Part shown: positions 1 to 12,318 of the stretch, in pieces
Layout of the letters: the number at the start of each line of letters is the position of its first letter
How positions within the stretch are numbered: the stretch's first letter is position 1
Assembly: GCA_001972305.1 (NCBI GenBank)
Contig: BDDD01001661.1
Coordinates: 145,694-209,693, forward strand
Direction: 5' to 3'
Origin: Cephalotus follicularis
Taxonomy: Eukaryota; Streptophyta; Magnoliopsida; Oxalidales; Cephalotaceae
Length of the DNA: 64,000 bases
Notes under the pieces: model-generated
Told to the model about the DNA's origin: nothing
Databases searched by the model: none
Seen by the model: only the letters and a program-made list of their open reading frames with translations
Translations under genes and position numbers: made by a program

Positions 1-189
1 CCCATCATCAACCAACACTCAGATTGTTTGTTGTCATTTCTTGGAGCTGTAGCTTCTGTTATCTTGATTAAGTCATAAAAGCTGATGCATTGGCAGTTGG
101 AAATAGCCCTGTTGATTTTCTTTAACTGTAGAGGCCACCTCTATCTTTTTCCACTCCTGCTATGCAGCTTTCTGGGTACTTGCCTTTTG

Positions 190-660
190 TACTTATGAAT
201 TAGTCAGAATTCCATGCAGCACCAGTTCCTTGTCACTAGCTGGGTTTGCAACTTCAATCCCATGTGCAGTTATTATAAAATACTTAGGGAGGTTTGTTAC
301 TTTGTTATGGGAGTGGCTTCGTTGCAATGCCACATATTGCCACAGAAAAATAATGCATGAAAATGTGATCTTGGTCATCCATGATTTGCACCTTTCCATA
401 CACTTTAACCCTTTCACTAAAGTCCCTACACACTAATGTGTAGTGATCAATCTCATTGCCATACACTTCCAATCTCAACTTTTTTGCCCTGTTATTTATG
501 TAAAATTCTGAGTTTAGATCAATAAGTTTCTTCTTCTCATTTTCATTCTATGTAAATTTATTTACACAGCTTGCCTTCTCATTATTTTGCAAATCCTCCA
601 CAGAAATACGAGGGACAGCAAAATTTTCACTGAATTCAAGATTGCATCTCTGATAGTTGA
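190..660 (-). pseudogene. Decayed coding-like segment, unidentified
   Basis: On the minus strand this stretch reads as protein-like sequence in patches, for example NRAKKLRLEVYGNEIDHYT and KVYGKVQIMDDQDHIFMHYF, but the frame changes and stops intervene. I do not recognise the family. It lies just upstream of the first carboxypeptidase exon in the window and may sit in an intron of that gene. It could be a gene fragment or part of a transposon. The rest of 1-823 shows nothing I can support. Confidence 0.25.
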
Positions 661-823
661 AACTTTTATGCATTTTCTGCTATTCCAGAATAACTTTAAG
701 CTTCTCCAAGCCTTCCATGCATTCTAGTCAATCTTGAGGCCTTTGGAATCTCTGGATTTTTGCTTCTGTAATAATTACATAATTTTTTGTCAGATTAATT
801 AATAATTTAAGGTCATTTGATAG

Positions 824-2325
824 GTGATTGGTCGGATTGGTGAGCAGTATGATCCTTGCACTGAAAAACACTCAGTGGTATATTTCAATCTACCTGAGGT
901 TCAAAAGGCACTCCATGTTTTGCCGCAGTTTGCACCATCTAAGTGGGATACGTGCAAGTATATCTCTTCAACATATACTCAGAACTATTAATTGCACTTC
1001 TAGTTTAAGTAACATGAGTAGCTATTGTTTGACTAATGATCCATAGTTCAAGGACGAGAAGCTGAGATACACATGCAATCATCTCTAACATCGGAAGCTA
1101 TTATGAAGCGAATAACCCCGGAATAAGATTCGCAAACAAAAGCAATTTATATGTACTTTGTGCACCAAGTAAATGCATAATAGTGACTAGCATATTTTCC
1201 ACTCATCCAAACAACAGTAATTTGGATGCTGTAATTTACTTGACCAAGGTAGCATATTAGTGTATGTCCTTGTTCATATTTGATCTCTTTCCTTTACACT
1301 TTTGCAGTGACTTGGTAAATGAAAACTGGAAAGATTCTCCTATGACTGTGCTGGATATTTATCGTGAGCTTATACATTCAGGACTTCGAATATGGATGTT
1401 CAGGTTTCCCTCAACTTCTGCATAGCTTCAAACATATGCATCTCAGGGAAAGCTCCCTCTCCATCCTTTTCCCGGGATGCAACTCTGGTCATCCTCATCT
1501 TACAAGGAGGAATATGCAACTTGGAAGAAAGGCCATTGGCAGCATTTTATGAATCCACTTCCTGCAGTAGTGTATTTTCATGCAGCTAGCATCTACATTA
1601 CTCTATGCTGCATGAAGTTAACTGTGTAAAATGAGGAAGACCGGGGTTAAAGTCTGATAGAGATTTACAATTAGTATTGAAGCATGGAAGCAACTTAGAA
1701 AATAACATGTATTGCATGTCATCATCAATTCGTTAAAAGTCACTTCTTGTCCTCTCCTTTGGTTTTTTCTTCTATTTTAGTTTTGATTTTAACCATTCAA
1801 CTTTCCAGCGGACTATAGTCAGATTTATGCTAATTCTAATGCTTTTGTTCATTTTTTGTATTTGACAGTGGTGATACAGACGCCATTCTTCCGATTACAT
1901 CCACCCGATACAGTATAGATGCTCTTGAGCTTCCAACTGTAAGACCGTGGCATGCCTGGTATGATAATGCGGAGGTAAACATGCTGTGTTTTATCTAGAG
2001 ACCGTATATGCATTTCAAATCATCTCTGTCCATTGCTGTAGGCATCGGGCTTTGTTTCTTTCATGTTAAAAACAAAGTTTTTCATCAACTATAAAGAAGA
2101 AGAAACTATTTCTTTTGGTTTTGAAGGCTAAAAAAATGGGCATTAATGCATATGTTACAGGTGGGTGGATGGACCCAGGAGTACGAGGGACTTACATTTG
2201 TTGCGGTGAGAGGAGCAGGGCATGAGGTCCCTCTGCATAGACCCAAATTAGCTCTCACACTCATCAAATCCTTCTTATCAGGAACCTCAATGCCAACTTT
2301 GGAACTAGACACTGCTTCTTATTGA
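824..2325 (+). CDS. SCPL29: Serine carboxypeptidase-like protein, 3' half (SCPL29-type)
   Basis: This is the C-terminal half of a peptidase-family S10 protein; the 5' exons are not in the window. Exons read as 824-957, 1308-1403, 1869-1974 and 2161-2325, all with GT..AG introns. They encode [20 protein letters not shown], then [20 protein letters not shown], then [20 protein letters not shown], then [20 protein letters not shown] and a stop. The Asp (GDTDAILP) and His (GAGHEVP) of the Ser-Asp-His triad are present; the Ser motif (GESYAG) would lie upstream, outside the window. S10 proteins are usually secreted or vacuolar and cleave C-terminal residues, or act as acyltransferases. The SCPL29 assignment (At4g30810) rests mainly on its neighbours, MAT1 and the PPR gene, which follow in the same order in Arabidopsis. 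The first exon boundary at 824 is inferred from frame and an AG. Confidence 0.85.
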
Positions 2326-4010
2326 TTGCTCTTTTGTACCAACATTGAAGATAATATTTTGAGGGGTGTTGGTACCTAGTTTTATTAAGGCAAAAGATGG
2401 GTTGATGGAACAGTTTAGGGTAATAATAAATAAATATGATATTACTTGACTGAGAAACAAAGACGTTTAGAGAATGGCGACTGCCACCATCTAACAATAA
2501 ATTTTAATGAAACGATAAAGAGATGAGCAGTACATAAACAGTAAGTTTAGTATATGAATTAGTTTTGCTTGTACCTGAAATGAAAAGCCTAATTTTTAAA
2601 ATTCTGATTTAATTTTATTTTATTTGATAAATTTTACATGATATTTTAAGAGATTGATGAATTTGATTAATTGCTCGTATCATTTTATAAATAACTGAGA
2701 TCACTAACGAGGTGTGTTAAATAATACTATCATGTTACAAAATATCAATTATAACATATATTAATTATTTGTGTCGATAAAATATAATTGGACATTGTTA
2801 CTAACTTATAATTATATTTTGTTAACAAACAAGATATAGATAATAATTTTATGATTTAGATTTCTCAACTAATTATAATTTAGGATATGGACAAGATGAT
2901 TTTGAGTTTTTTTTTTGTCATATATTTCTTTGTCCTTAGCTATTAAAATAAATCTTGGAACATGTAAGATTTTAATAGAATTTTAGAAAATAAGCAAAGT
3001 AATATAGATAATGTAGGTATTTTTTAAAAGTGTATATGTCATAGTCCGCATCTCACACATCGAAAGTATATTGAGAAGATCTTTGGTATATATATAAAAA
3101 CCATTCTCAAACATGTGATGGGTTTTTCGACGATAAAAACGTGCAGAACAAACTGCCATGTGTACATGATTCATCTCTTAAAAACATTTTATTTTATAAA
3201 TGCATAATTTTTTCATAATTTAATCTCTTGCGGACAATCATTAACATATATATAGAGAGCATGTTATATAATTTTTAATTCACGCATTATGAATAGATAT
3301 TAGGTGAATGACTACAAAATTTTGTGGAAAGAGGGAAAAAAAAAACAAATCTAACCTTGAACCAAACATTATTTTATTTTTTGGACGCCACATCTAATTG
3401 ATGACATCACAAATATTTAACTTTTGATTTTTAATAATATTAGATTTGTTAACACTTTTATTAATATTTTTATATTAATATATGTGGTTTTATAAGTATT
3501 ATATATTTATTCATTTATAAAAAATAATGAGAACAAGCTATATACTTAATTCTCGTTTGATTTTTAATATGGTATAAATATTCAATGAACAAAACAAATA
3601 AATCGGTTTTTTTAACCAATCACATAAGGGAGCAATTATTTTACAGAGAGACTAATTTATTAATCGCTTTGTATTTTTTGACTCAATTTTTATCCAAACC
3701 TTATTAGATTAAAGTCAATTCCATTAATTTTATAGCTTATAGCGTATTCGAATCGTGTTTGTGACACGTAAGACAAGAGCACGGCAATTTAGGAGAACAA
3801 ACTTATACCACTCTTTATTTTTTATTTTTTAATTGTCACTTTAATCAGCAAATTATTTAGCCCAATAATGGGCCACAACCCAAAATTAGCAGTCGAAGAA
3901 AGTGAAGTATAAAGATTATTAGCTTCGGTTTTTTTTCAACAAATAAATAAAACCCAATGTATTGTAATACCTGACACGCAGGAACAAGGAGAGAAAAGGG
4001 AACAACAACT
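2326..4010. other. Intergenic, AT-rich
   Basis: This holds the 3' flank of the carboxypeptidase gene and the promoter and leader of the MAT1-like gene. It is very AT-rich with short poly-A/T runs and open frames too short and biased to be genes. I see no element with recognisable ends. Confidence 0.6.
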
Positions 4011-7000
4011 ATGGTCTTTTCCAGTACCAATCCCCACAGCAAGGAGATAAACATCAGGAGGAGAATTTCCAGCATGTAACTATCCCTACCCTTCTCATTT
4101 ATTTCTTTATTGCTATGTTGTCCCCTCTAAAATTGAGTGCCATATTGTCCCTATGTGAATGCTATCAAGCCTAGCCTGCAAAGGTGGTGTACATGAGCTA
4201 CATTTGTTTACTTCAAGCTGTTAGGATGCTATTGCTATTTATACAAATGGGTCATGAGGAATTTTGCACTTCTGCATGTAATCTCTCAAATTATTAACTG
4301 CATATGGTGATAATGAGTAAGATGGTTTGGCAATCCTTTTTTACTATGTATATTGTTTGGGGCTAACAAATTTGTGCGTAGCAGGAATATTTTGTCGTTC
4401 CTTCTGTGTTTGAACTAAATATTATCATAGAATAATTTGGAAAGTGCTGTTCTATTCAGATTCTACTTTGGCAGTGGCATTTTTCTTTTAAAACGAAATA
4501 TACTGTAAAGAATTAGATGTGTTGGATATTTGACATGTAGAAAGATCCGTGTTCTGATAGTTGTATTGGATTGCAATTGTCAAATGATTTAGAGTTTTAT
4601 ATGTTTTTAGGGATACCGATTTGGAAAAATGGATTGATATATCACAACATTCTTACCAAATTTTACAGTTTGGACTAGTGAGACTTTGATCTCAGAAGCA
4701 ATTCAGTTCATGAGGTTTATAAAGCAGTTATGCTTGCTGTAATTGATCACTCTGAGTCTGTATATAATTATATACCTGTAAAGTCTGTGACATTGCTTCA
4801 AGTTTCATATAAATAAATAAATAATAGAAAATTTCATGTTGTAGATTTTTTTGTAAGACAATGGCTTCCATAAATAATTATATGGAGTATCATGGTAAGT
4901 TATTGTAGGCTCTAAAGGATGATTGTTGGCTTATTTTTTTGTCAAGAGTGTAACTTTAGAATCGATTCCTTAGTGCTACGCTTCAGTCAATACGAAGTAA
5001 AAAGAGAGCCTTCCAGCGATTTCTTAGTAAGTTAAGTAAGCATTTATATTGTCTACAAAGTTTAATTAATAGGGATTTTGAAGGACCAAAAGTCTGCACA
5101 TGCTTGAGGGAGGGACCCTAGGTGAGTTTCTATAATTTTGTTTAGAATTGGCAGCAAAAGAATGGACTTTGGAATGGTCTCATTCTTGTTATCCATTCAT
5201 ATGAGAGTCAGAAAAGTCCTCCTATATATTGAATGAGTGAATGAATTATACGGCATCAACATCTAGTGATCATTTTTATATTCTTATAGCCATAGAACTG
5301 AAGTATTACGGATCAGATTGAGCGACCGAACCTTGTCAGAGTTTGGTCTTTTGACATTAAGGTCATATTAGTGATCCTATGTTGCATCTATTCAACCAAT
5401 ATATAATGTATAAACAAATAGCAGTACTTTTAAATATCAAGTTTTCTAGTACTTCATCATTTTCTCATTTCATAGATTCAATAAACGAGAAGATGATTTT
5501 CAATCTCTGCGGGAATACAATGATTACTTGGAAGAGGTAGAGGATATGAGTAAGTATTACACATTAACTTGACTGATATGTAGATTGAAGATTGTTGTGT
5601 TGACTAAAACACTTTGTTTTCAGCATTTAATTTGGTTGAAGGTATAAATGTCCAAGCTATTGAAGAAAAAATTAAAAAATACCAAGAAGAAAATTCAGAA
5701 CAAATAATTATTAATCGAGCTAGGAAGGTACGCGCGATTTGATTTCTTTCTTTTAGTTCCTTTATGATTAAGTCACTGAGGTTAGCAAGTTTGCTTGATG
5801 ACCAGTGAGTTATGTGTTATATCTCTTAGAATTCGCTTTGAAGTTACTAATATTGTTATTTTTTATCCAACAGGCTGAGGAGTTGGCGGCAGCTCTTGCA
5901 GCAAGCAAAGGATATCCCTCTCATGCTGATACTGATGGGGTGAGAATGAGATAATAACATTAGATAATAATTACTTATTGACTTGAGTTAGAGAATGTGG
6001 TTAATACATTTTCTAATGCTGTGAAGATATTCGTTATTTAATCCTTTTAGTTACCTTATTTTTCGGAATTGCAATTCGAATTGACATTCTGTTGGAAATT
6101 CTATCATGAACAATAATGTCTTGAGAGGATTTTGTGTGTATGTTGAGGTCTTATACACTTTAGATTTATGGTCAATTAGCGAAAAAGAAAATGACCAACG
6201 AAAAGCTGCATAGCCCTTCATATTACATGCTATTTATTTCTTGGTAGAAATTTTATTATTGAACTTCGTTGAATTTTTTTTAAGCTGTTTACATTTTACT
6301 TTGTTATTGCATTCTTAACGCAATAATTTGAGACTACTTAGAAATATCTATTTGTATGTAGATTTTTTCGCTCATATCTATCTGGCTGTATATTCCTTAG
6401 CTTTCATCTTTTGTACAACTTTCTTATTATATGGAGCTGTTAACATTCACTAAATGCATTTCAAGAAAGATGGCTCCTTCATAATATCTAATTCTATTGG
6501 TCATTACCTGCATTTTGACTTGACTATGTTTAAAAAATTGCCCCATATGATGCAGAAGTTCAATATTTGTCATAGTGAGGTTCAGGCCCAAAAAAGGAAA
6601 AAGGGTTTTACAGCTTGTGAAAGAGCGACTCCTTGTGGCAGAAATTGTTATTTTACTGCCTTTGATTTCGTATTTCATTAATCATTCTGAATCCCACATC
6701 CTCGTCCAGTACAAGCGTAAATTAATTGATCTAGTCTATACCTGTTGACTCAGGCCCCAAGTCAGAGCTCTGAAGGAGGCTTCGGTGTTGGTGCACAGGG
6801 TCAATACGCACCCACAGTTGCTGGCAGTCAGCCACGACCGATGGGCATTGCTCCTCAGCCAGTACCTCTTGGAGGTGGGCTAGACATCCATGGTTATGCC
6901 ATTGATGATGAGGAAATGAGGAAGCTCCGAGCAGAGAGAGGTGGAATGGCAGGAGGGTGGAGTATAGAGATAAGCAAGAGGAGGGCACTTGAGGAAGCCT

Positions 7001-7020
7001 TTGCAAGCATTTGGATATGA
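4011..7020 (+). CDS. MAT1: CDK-activating kinase assembly factor MAT1-like (TFIIH subunit)
   Basis: Five exons (4011-4075, 5476-5549, 5624-5727, 5874-5939, 6754-7020) total 576 nt and encode 191 residues. The protein starts MVFSSTNPHSKEINIRRRIS and continues IFNKREDDFQSLREYNDYLE, then TFNLVEGINVQAIEEKIKKY, and ends GGWSIEISKRRALEEAFASI-WI. This matches plant MAT1 proteins, which are short and lack the N-terminal RING finger of animal MAT1. MAT1 holds CDK7/CDKD to cyclin H in the CAK module of TFIIH and so acts in cell-cycle control and transcription initiation. The middle is helical (E/K-rich, AEELAAALAASKG); residues about 105-150 are Gly/Pro/Gln-rich and likely disordered. Intron 1 (4076-5475) is the longest and is ordinary AT-rich sequence. 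All junctions keep frame, so the gene looks intact. Confidence 0.92.
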
Positions 7021-8376
7021 TTTGTCTCTGTAGCCTGTTATCTTCGCATGCGATGGTTTAGTCTTCCCGTCTTCTACGTAACACACCTTCTGCCAAGACA
7101 ACATGGATTTCTGTCAGTTTTCGATATTTCAGTCGAGTGAATTTTAGGTGGATGCTGAGTTGATAGTATCAGTCACTGTCTAATTGGAAATGATCGTTAT
7201 TTGTTGGAGGAAATGCAGCAGCATTTAGGCCATCAGTCATGGGATTTGCGCTCCAAAGGCTGTTGTGACATGTTGTGATACATTGTCTATCAATAATATT
7301 GAAAAGTTGTTTATGATGGCTCAACCATTTTGGATCCAATTTAAACAAGTCTGATACATATGTTGCTGGGACAAGGAAAAATGATGTTATATCTTTGAGT
7401 GTGTTTATCAAATTTTTTTTTTTGGTCAATATGGACAATAAGAGGCTCTTATTCGAGGAGAAAGACATCCATTTTTTTCCTTTTTTTAAGAGGATTGCCA
7501 AAAGATCATTCTGTATTTTGTGACCTTACCATGGTAAAATCCCTGCTTTAAGTTGGTCTATAGATGGTTTTTTAATGAAGTAACTAGCTACATCTTTTCG
7601 ATAATTTGCTAGTTTCTTAATAGTCAGCTCAACTTTCCAGTTTTAAAGTTAGTGTAGAATAAGAAAAATAAGTTGTGCATGTTGGTGTTTCAAGTACACA
7701 AAACAATGAATACTAATATTTGAAATATCAAGAGAAATAACAGTTAATAGACTAATTTGCACTTTGCTTTGTTTTAAAATCTGAAAAGAACTTTTCCATG
7801 CCAGCGAATCACTCTTATTTTTCAAGAAATTGTTGGGTGGATAGGACTAATAATAAGAAGGGTATATGTTAATAATTAATATAATTTATTATATTTTTAT
7901 TGATATGAATTATTATTATTGATTATGTGATTTGTCACCCAACAATTTTTATTTACTCTCACACAAGCATAGGTCTTTGATACGCTTTTCCGCGCCAAGG
8001 CACAACAGAATTGCATTCTCTTTCTGTTGAAAACAACAATAACCATGTACCTGAAACAGAAAAAATCTTGTGCACTAATCTAATAAAGTAGCTATTTGCT
8101 ACAAATTTTATTTTTAAGTTTACGTGGTCATACACTGTTGACTTAGGCTATAAAAACACATGAAACTCTTAGTGCATTGAAATATTTCTACGAAACATCG
8201 CTGTTGTAAAACAAGGGACTTTAGGTATTCACAACATGTGATGGTCTCAGGTGAGTGAATAAACAAATCTTGTTTTTTGCGGTATATATTTCCCCGCATA
8301 TCAATTCCAAAAAGCTGTTATTTTCCTCCACTCCTTCAACCTCCTTTTATCGCCAACGGCTCCACAACAGACCAAG
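7021..8376. other. Intergenic: MAT1 3' end and PPR promoter/leader
   Basis: The first few hundred bases are probably the MAT1 3' UTR. The rest is AT-rich spacer with one small inverted-repeat element (7827-7948) and then the promoter and leader of the PPR gene. No further gene seen. Confidence 0.55.
7827..7948. repeat. Small MITE-like inverted-repeat element
   Basis: The perfect 13-bp inverted repeat AAATTGTTGGGTG (7827-7839) and CACCCAACAATTT (7936-7948) bounds an AT-rich core of about 96 bp with no coding potential. This is the shape of a small MITE. I cannot see a convincing target duplication, so the superfamily is undetermined. Confidence 0.5.
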
Positions 8377-8469
8377 GTATGCCACTCACTCACTCTCTTC
8401 CTCACCCAAAAAAAGATGTCACTACTCCGATTATTTACACTGAAATCCACATTAAACTTTCTTGATTAG
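8377..8469 (+). other. Putative 5'-UTR intron of the PPR gene
   Basis: A good donor (CCAAG|GTATGCC) and a pyrimidine-rich acceptor (TTGATTAG) bracket this piece, placing the next exon 7 nt before the ATG at 8477. A short leader intron is inferred; no transcript evidence is available. Confidence 0.45.
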
Positions 8470-8476
8470 GTGTATC

Positions 8477-11215
8477 ATGGCTTCTTTAAGACTACCCATT
8501 TCACTAGACCAAACAACTGATGCAAAGAAGTTGAATTTCTCCATAAACCCATCTCACTTATCTGATCGATGCCCCATATTTCACGTCACCAGAGCTTGTA
8601 TTATCAGTTCCTTGAATAGGGTCAAGCACATTAAGCTCTCTCGTTTGGATGTCGAATTGTTAAACGTAATCAATGATGAAAACATTGGGTTATCTTCAAA
8701 AAATGATTTTGTTGATGAGAATTTAATTGATCGAAAATCGAATCTTCAACCTCAAGTTAAGAGCAAGTATCTGGGTTCAAAGAAATGGATTAGAAGAGAT
8801 GTGGGTTTGGATTTTAATTTTAGAAGAAATGGTAGTGAAGTAGAAAGAGAGAATTTTTTCGTGTGTGATGGTGAATTGGATGTTAATTACTCTGTGATTG
8901 GAGCTGACTTGAGTATAGAACATTGCAACGCCATCTTGAAACGACTAGAGAAGTATGGTAGTGATGACAATAGTTTGAGATTTTTTGGGTGGATGAGGAG
9001 TAATGGGAAGCTAGAGCAGAATGTGACTGCTTATAATTTGGTTCTTCGAGTGTTAGGTAGAAGAGAAGATTGGGATGCAGCAGAGGCTATCATTAGGGAA
9101 ATGAAAGTTTTGGGTTGTGAGCTAAACTTTCAGGTTTTTAACACGATTTTGTATCCTTGTTGTAAGCGCGGGCATGTAGAGTTGGGGGGGAAGTGGTTCC
9201 GGATGATGTTGGAATTTGGTGTTCGGCCTAATGTTGCTACTTTTGGTATGCTCATGGGACTTTATCAGAAGGGTTGGCATGTTGAGGAGGCTGAGTTTGC
9301 ATTTTCCCTTATGAGGAACTCTAGAATTGTGTGCCAATCTGCATACTCTGCTATGATCACAATCTATACTCGTTTAAGTTTGTATGACAAAGCGGAAGAG
9401 GTTATCGGCTTACTGAGAGAAGACAAAGTGGTGATGAATCTGGAGAATTGGTTGGTCTGCCTTAATGCTTACTGTCAGACGGGAAAGTTAGATGAGGCCT
9501 TGCAGGTGTTTGCTTCAATGCAGGAAGCAGGATTTTCACAGAATATCGTTGCCTACAACATATTGATAACCGGATACGGGAAGGTGTCCGATATGGATGC
9601 TGCTCAATGCCTTTTCCATTCCCTCAAAGATGTTGGATTAGCACCTGATGAAACAACTTACCGCTCTATGATTGAAGGTTGGGGTCGAGCCAACAATTAT
9701 AGGGAAGCAGAATGGTATTATAAGGAGCTCAAGCGGTTGGGATATAAGCCTAATTCATCCAACTTGTACACGCTAATAAACTTGCAAGCAAAGCATGGAG
9801 ACGAAGAAGGTGCCATCAGTACTCTCGATGATATGCTTATGATCAGATGCCAGTATTCCTCCATTCTTAGTACTCTGCTGCAAGCATATGAGAGGGCTGG
9901 AAGGATTGATAAACTGCCTCTCCTTTTGAAAGGTTCTTTCTATCAACATGTTTTAGTCAACCAAACTTCTTGCTCAATTTTGGTCATGGCCTATGTGAAA
10001 CACTGCTTGATTGATGATGCCTTAAAAGTTTTGAAGGACAAAGTATGGAAGGATCCAGCTTTTGAAGATAACTTGTACCATTTGTTAATTTGCTCAAGCA
10101 AGGAGTTGGGTTATCTAGAGAATGCTGTGAAGATATACACTCAAATGCCCAATTCTCATGACAAGCTAAACTTGCATATCATTTGCACGATGATCGACAT
10201 TTATAGTGTCATGGGTTTATTCAATGAAGCAGAAAAGCTTTATTTAAAGTTGAAGTCTTCAGGTACTACTCTTGACATGATTGCCTTTAGCATTGTTGTA
10301 AGGATGTATATCAAAGCTGGATCTTTGAAAGAGGCTTGCTCAGTGCTAGAAACAATGGAGAAGCAGAAGTGCGTTGTTCCGGATGTTTATCTGTTCCGTG
10401 ACATGCTCCGTATATATCAACAATGTGGCTTGCTTAATAAGTTGGCCGATCTTTATTATGAAATCTTGAAGACTGGAGTGGCCTGGGATCAAGAAATGTA
10501 CAACTGTGTCATTAACTGCTGTGCTCGTGCCCTGCCAGTAGATGAACTTTCCAAGATTTTTGATGAGATGATTCATCTTGGGTTTGCTCCAAATACCATC
10601 ACCTTCAATGTGATGCTTGATGTTTATGGAAAAGCCAAGCTTTTTAAGAAGGTTTGGAAGTTTTTCTGGATGGCAAAGAGACAAGGATTGGTCGATGTAA
10701 TTTCTTACAACACCATTATAGCTGCCTATGGCCAAAATAAGGACTTAAAGAATATGTCATCTACTGTTGAGAAAATGCAATTGGATGGCTTTTCAGTTTC
10801 TCTTGAAGCGTACAACTGTATGCTTGATGCCTACGGGAAAGATGGTCAAATGGAGAATTTTCGGAGCGTCTTACGGAGAATCAAGGAATCGAGTAGTGCG
10901 TCTGACCACTATACCTACAACATTATGATCAATATCTATGGTGAGAAAGGATGGATTGATGAAGTTGCTGATGTGCTTACTCAACTGAAAGAATGTGGAC
11001 TGGGACCTGATTTGTGCAGCTACAACACATTGATAAAGGCATATGGAATAGCTGGAATGGTTGAAGATGCTGTGAGTTTGGTGAAGGAAATGAGACAAGC
11101 AGGGATAGTACCGGATAAAATTACCTACACCAATTTGATCAATGCACTGCGCAAGAATGATAAGTTTTTAGAGGCTGTTAGATGGTCCTTGTGGATGAAG
11201 CAGATGGGGTTGTAA
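8477..11215 (+). CDS. BFA2: P-class pentatricopeptide repeat protein, chloroplast (At4g30825/BFA2-type)
   Basis: This is a single-exon gene of 912 residues. I chose the ATG at 8477 (MASLRLPISLDQTTD) because the frame upstream offers no other ATG. The N-terminus is Ser/Leu-rich and basic, as in a plastid transit peptide. From about residue 150 the protein is a run of roughly 20 degenerate 35-residue PPR units, for example VTAYNLVLRVLGRREDWDAA, NIVAYNILITGYGKVSDMDA and DLCSYNTLIKAYGIAGMVED. There is no E or DYW extension, which makes it P-class: it binds a specific organelle RNA and stabilises or processes it. The position after MAT1 and the length fit Arabidopsis At4g30825, recalled as BFA2, which protects the chloroplast atpH/atpF transcript. 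Family identity is firm; the RNA target is inferred from orthology. Confidence 0.88.
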   Translation: MASLRLPISLDQTTDAKKLNFSINPSHLSDRCPIFHVTRACIISSLNRVKHIKLSRLDVELLNVINDENIGLSSKNDFVDENLIDRKSNLQPQVKSKYLGSKKWIRRDVGLDFNFRRNGSEVERENFFVCDGELDVNYSVIGADLSIEHCNAILKRLEKYGSDDNSLRFFGWMRSNGKLEQNVTAYNLVLRVLGRREDWDAAEAIIREMKVLGCELNFQVFNTILYPCCKRGHVELGGKWFRMMLEFGVRPNVATFGMLMGLYQKGWHVEEAEFAFSLMRNSRIVCQSAYSAMITIYTRLSLYDKAEEVIGLLREDKVVMNLENWLVCLNAYCQTGKLDEALQVFASMQEAGFSQNIVAYNILITGYGKVSDMDAAQCLFHSLKDVGLAPDETTYRSMIEGWGRANNYREAEWYYKELKRLGYKPNSSNLYTLINLQAKHGDEEGAISTLDDMLMIRCQYSSILSTLLQAYERAGRIDKLPLLLKGSFYQHVLVNQTSCSILVMAYVKHCLIDDALKVLKDKVWKDPAFEDNLYHLLICSSKELGYLENAVKIYTQMPNSHDKLNLHIICTMIDIYSVMGLFNEAEKLYLKLKSSGTTLDMIAFSIVVRMYIKAGSLKEACSVLETMEKQKCVVPDVYLFRDMLRIYQQCGLLNKLADLYYEILKTGVAWDQEMYNCVINCCARALPVDELSKIFDEMIHLGFAPNTITFNVMLDVYGKAKLFKKVWKFFWMAKRQGLVDVISYNTIIAAYGQNKDLKNMSSTVEKMQLDGFSVSLEAYNCMLDAYGKDGQMENFRSVLRRIKESSSASDHYTYNIMINIYGEKGWIDEVADVLTQLKECGLGPDLCSYNTLIKAYGIAGMVEDAVSLVKEMRQAGIVPDKITYTNLINALRKNDKFLEAVRWSLWMKQMGL

Positions 11216-12313
11216 ACTAAATTTACATGCCCAATCTCTTATATTTTTTTCCTTTCTCGGGCATTCCCAGTTTCATGTAATCATTCCTGCCTCCTGCCAT
11301 TTTATCTCATGATAAAATTTTTGTTTATAATTATAGCGTTTTTGTCGCATGATTTGGGTTAGTGTACGAGAGATGACGTGGCAATTATATCCATAAAATT
11401 CGAGTTTTTAGTTGAATTATCGCGGATAAATATATATAAATAGAGGATCTATAAATATTTAATTAATTTAAAATTTTATATAAATGAGTAAAAGATAAAA
11501 TTCAAAGATTTAATTAATAAAATATAAATCAAAAATCAAAAAAATAAAAAAAGTATAAAAGTTCTTTGATATTAGGTTAATATTGTTCTAATTATAATTT
11601 ACTTCAAATTGGTAATACAAAATTATATCTGTTAATTTTAAGTGGTTCTCGTTTCAAATACTTATGATCTACTTGAAATTGGAATAACAAATCTCAAATA
11701 CTTATAGTCTACTTGAAATTGGAATAACAAATCAAATTTTTGTAAAATGGATAACTGGTAGAGATTGGTTAAAATTTTTATAAAAAAAACAATATCTAAT
11801 TTACTTAAATATTAATATATATGATTACATATATCTTATAATATTTAACACTGAATTATTAAAAAGTTTTTTTTTTTGGTAACAAGAGAGTGCACAATTA
11901 TCTAGGTAATTGAAAGCCAATCCACTATATTAACTTTTCCAAAGAAAATAAGCTAATTCGTGATTGTTCTGCATCCACCGCGTGTAATAAGACCTATCAT
12001 GTATCTGACACCTCCGCACATATACATAAGTTCAGATCTTGACAACTCACAAGTCAAAACCTTGTGAAGATTATCAGAGAAACAAAACAAACATGTTTGA
12101 GAATTTTGTTATAACCCAATTTAATTATTGTCTCTTTCAAGTATTTTTTATGTTTATTATATATTTTTGAATAAAAATAATTTAATCAATAAAGACTGAT
12201 GTAAGAAACACTTTTATTATGATAATTATATATTTTTAATCTCTATACACTAAAGTGGATTAGACATATTAATCTCTTTTTTAACAATTCTCTTGTGATA
12301 AAAGATAAATAAG
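11216..12313. other. Intergenic, AT-rich
   Basis: This holds the 3' flank of the PPR gene and AT-rich spacer up to the Tat-lineage element. Apart from one short tandem duplication (11654-11733) I see no gene or element with defined ends. Confidence 0.6.
11654..11733. repeat. Two-copy 40-bp tandem duplication
   Basis: Two 40-bp units (11654-11693 and 11694-11733) differ only at a GA/AG dinucleotide. Each reads TCAAATACTTAT..TCTACTTGAAATTG and ends AACAAATC. A weaker third copy may lie just upstream near 11600. Confidence 0.8.
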
Positions 12314-12318
12314 TCTTT

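Noticed and set aside
3740-3770. TTCGAATC resembling a tRNA B box
   Set aside because: No A box, no cloverleaf and no acceptor pairing around it.
3857-4075. Hydrophobic minus-strand open frame resembling a membrane protein
   Set aside because: It overlaps MAT1 exon 1 and AT-rich leader; its hydrophobicity comes from antisense reading.
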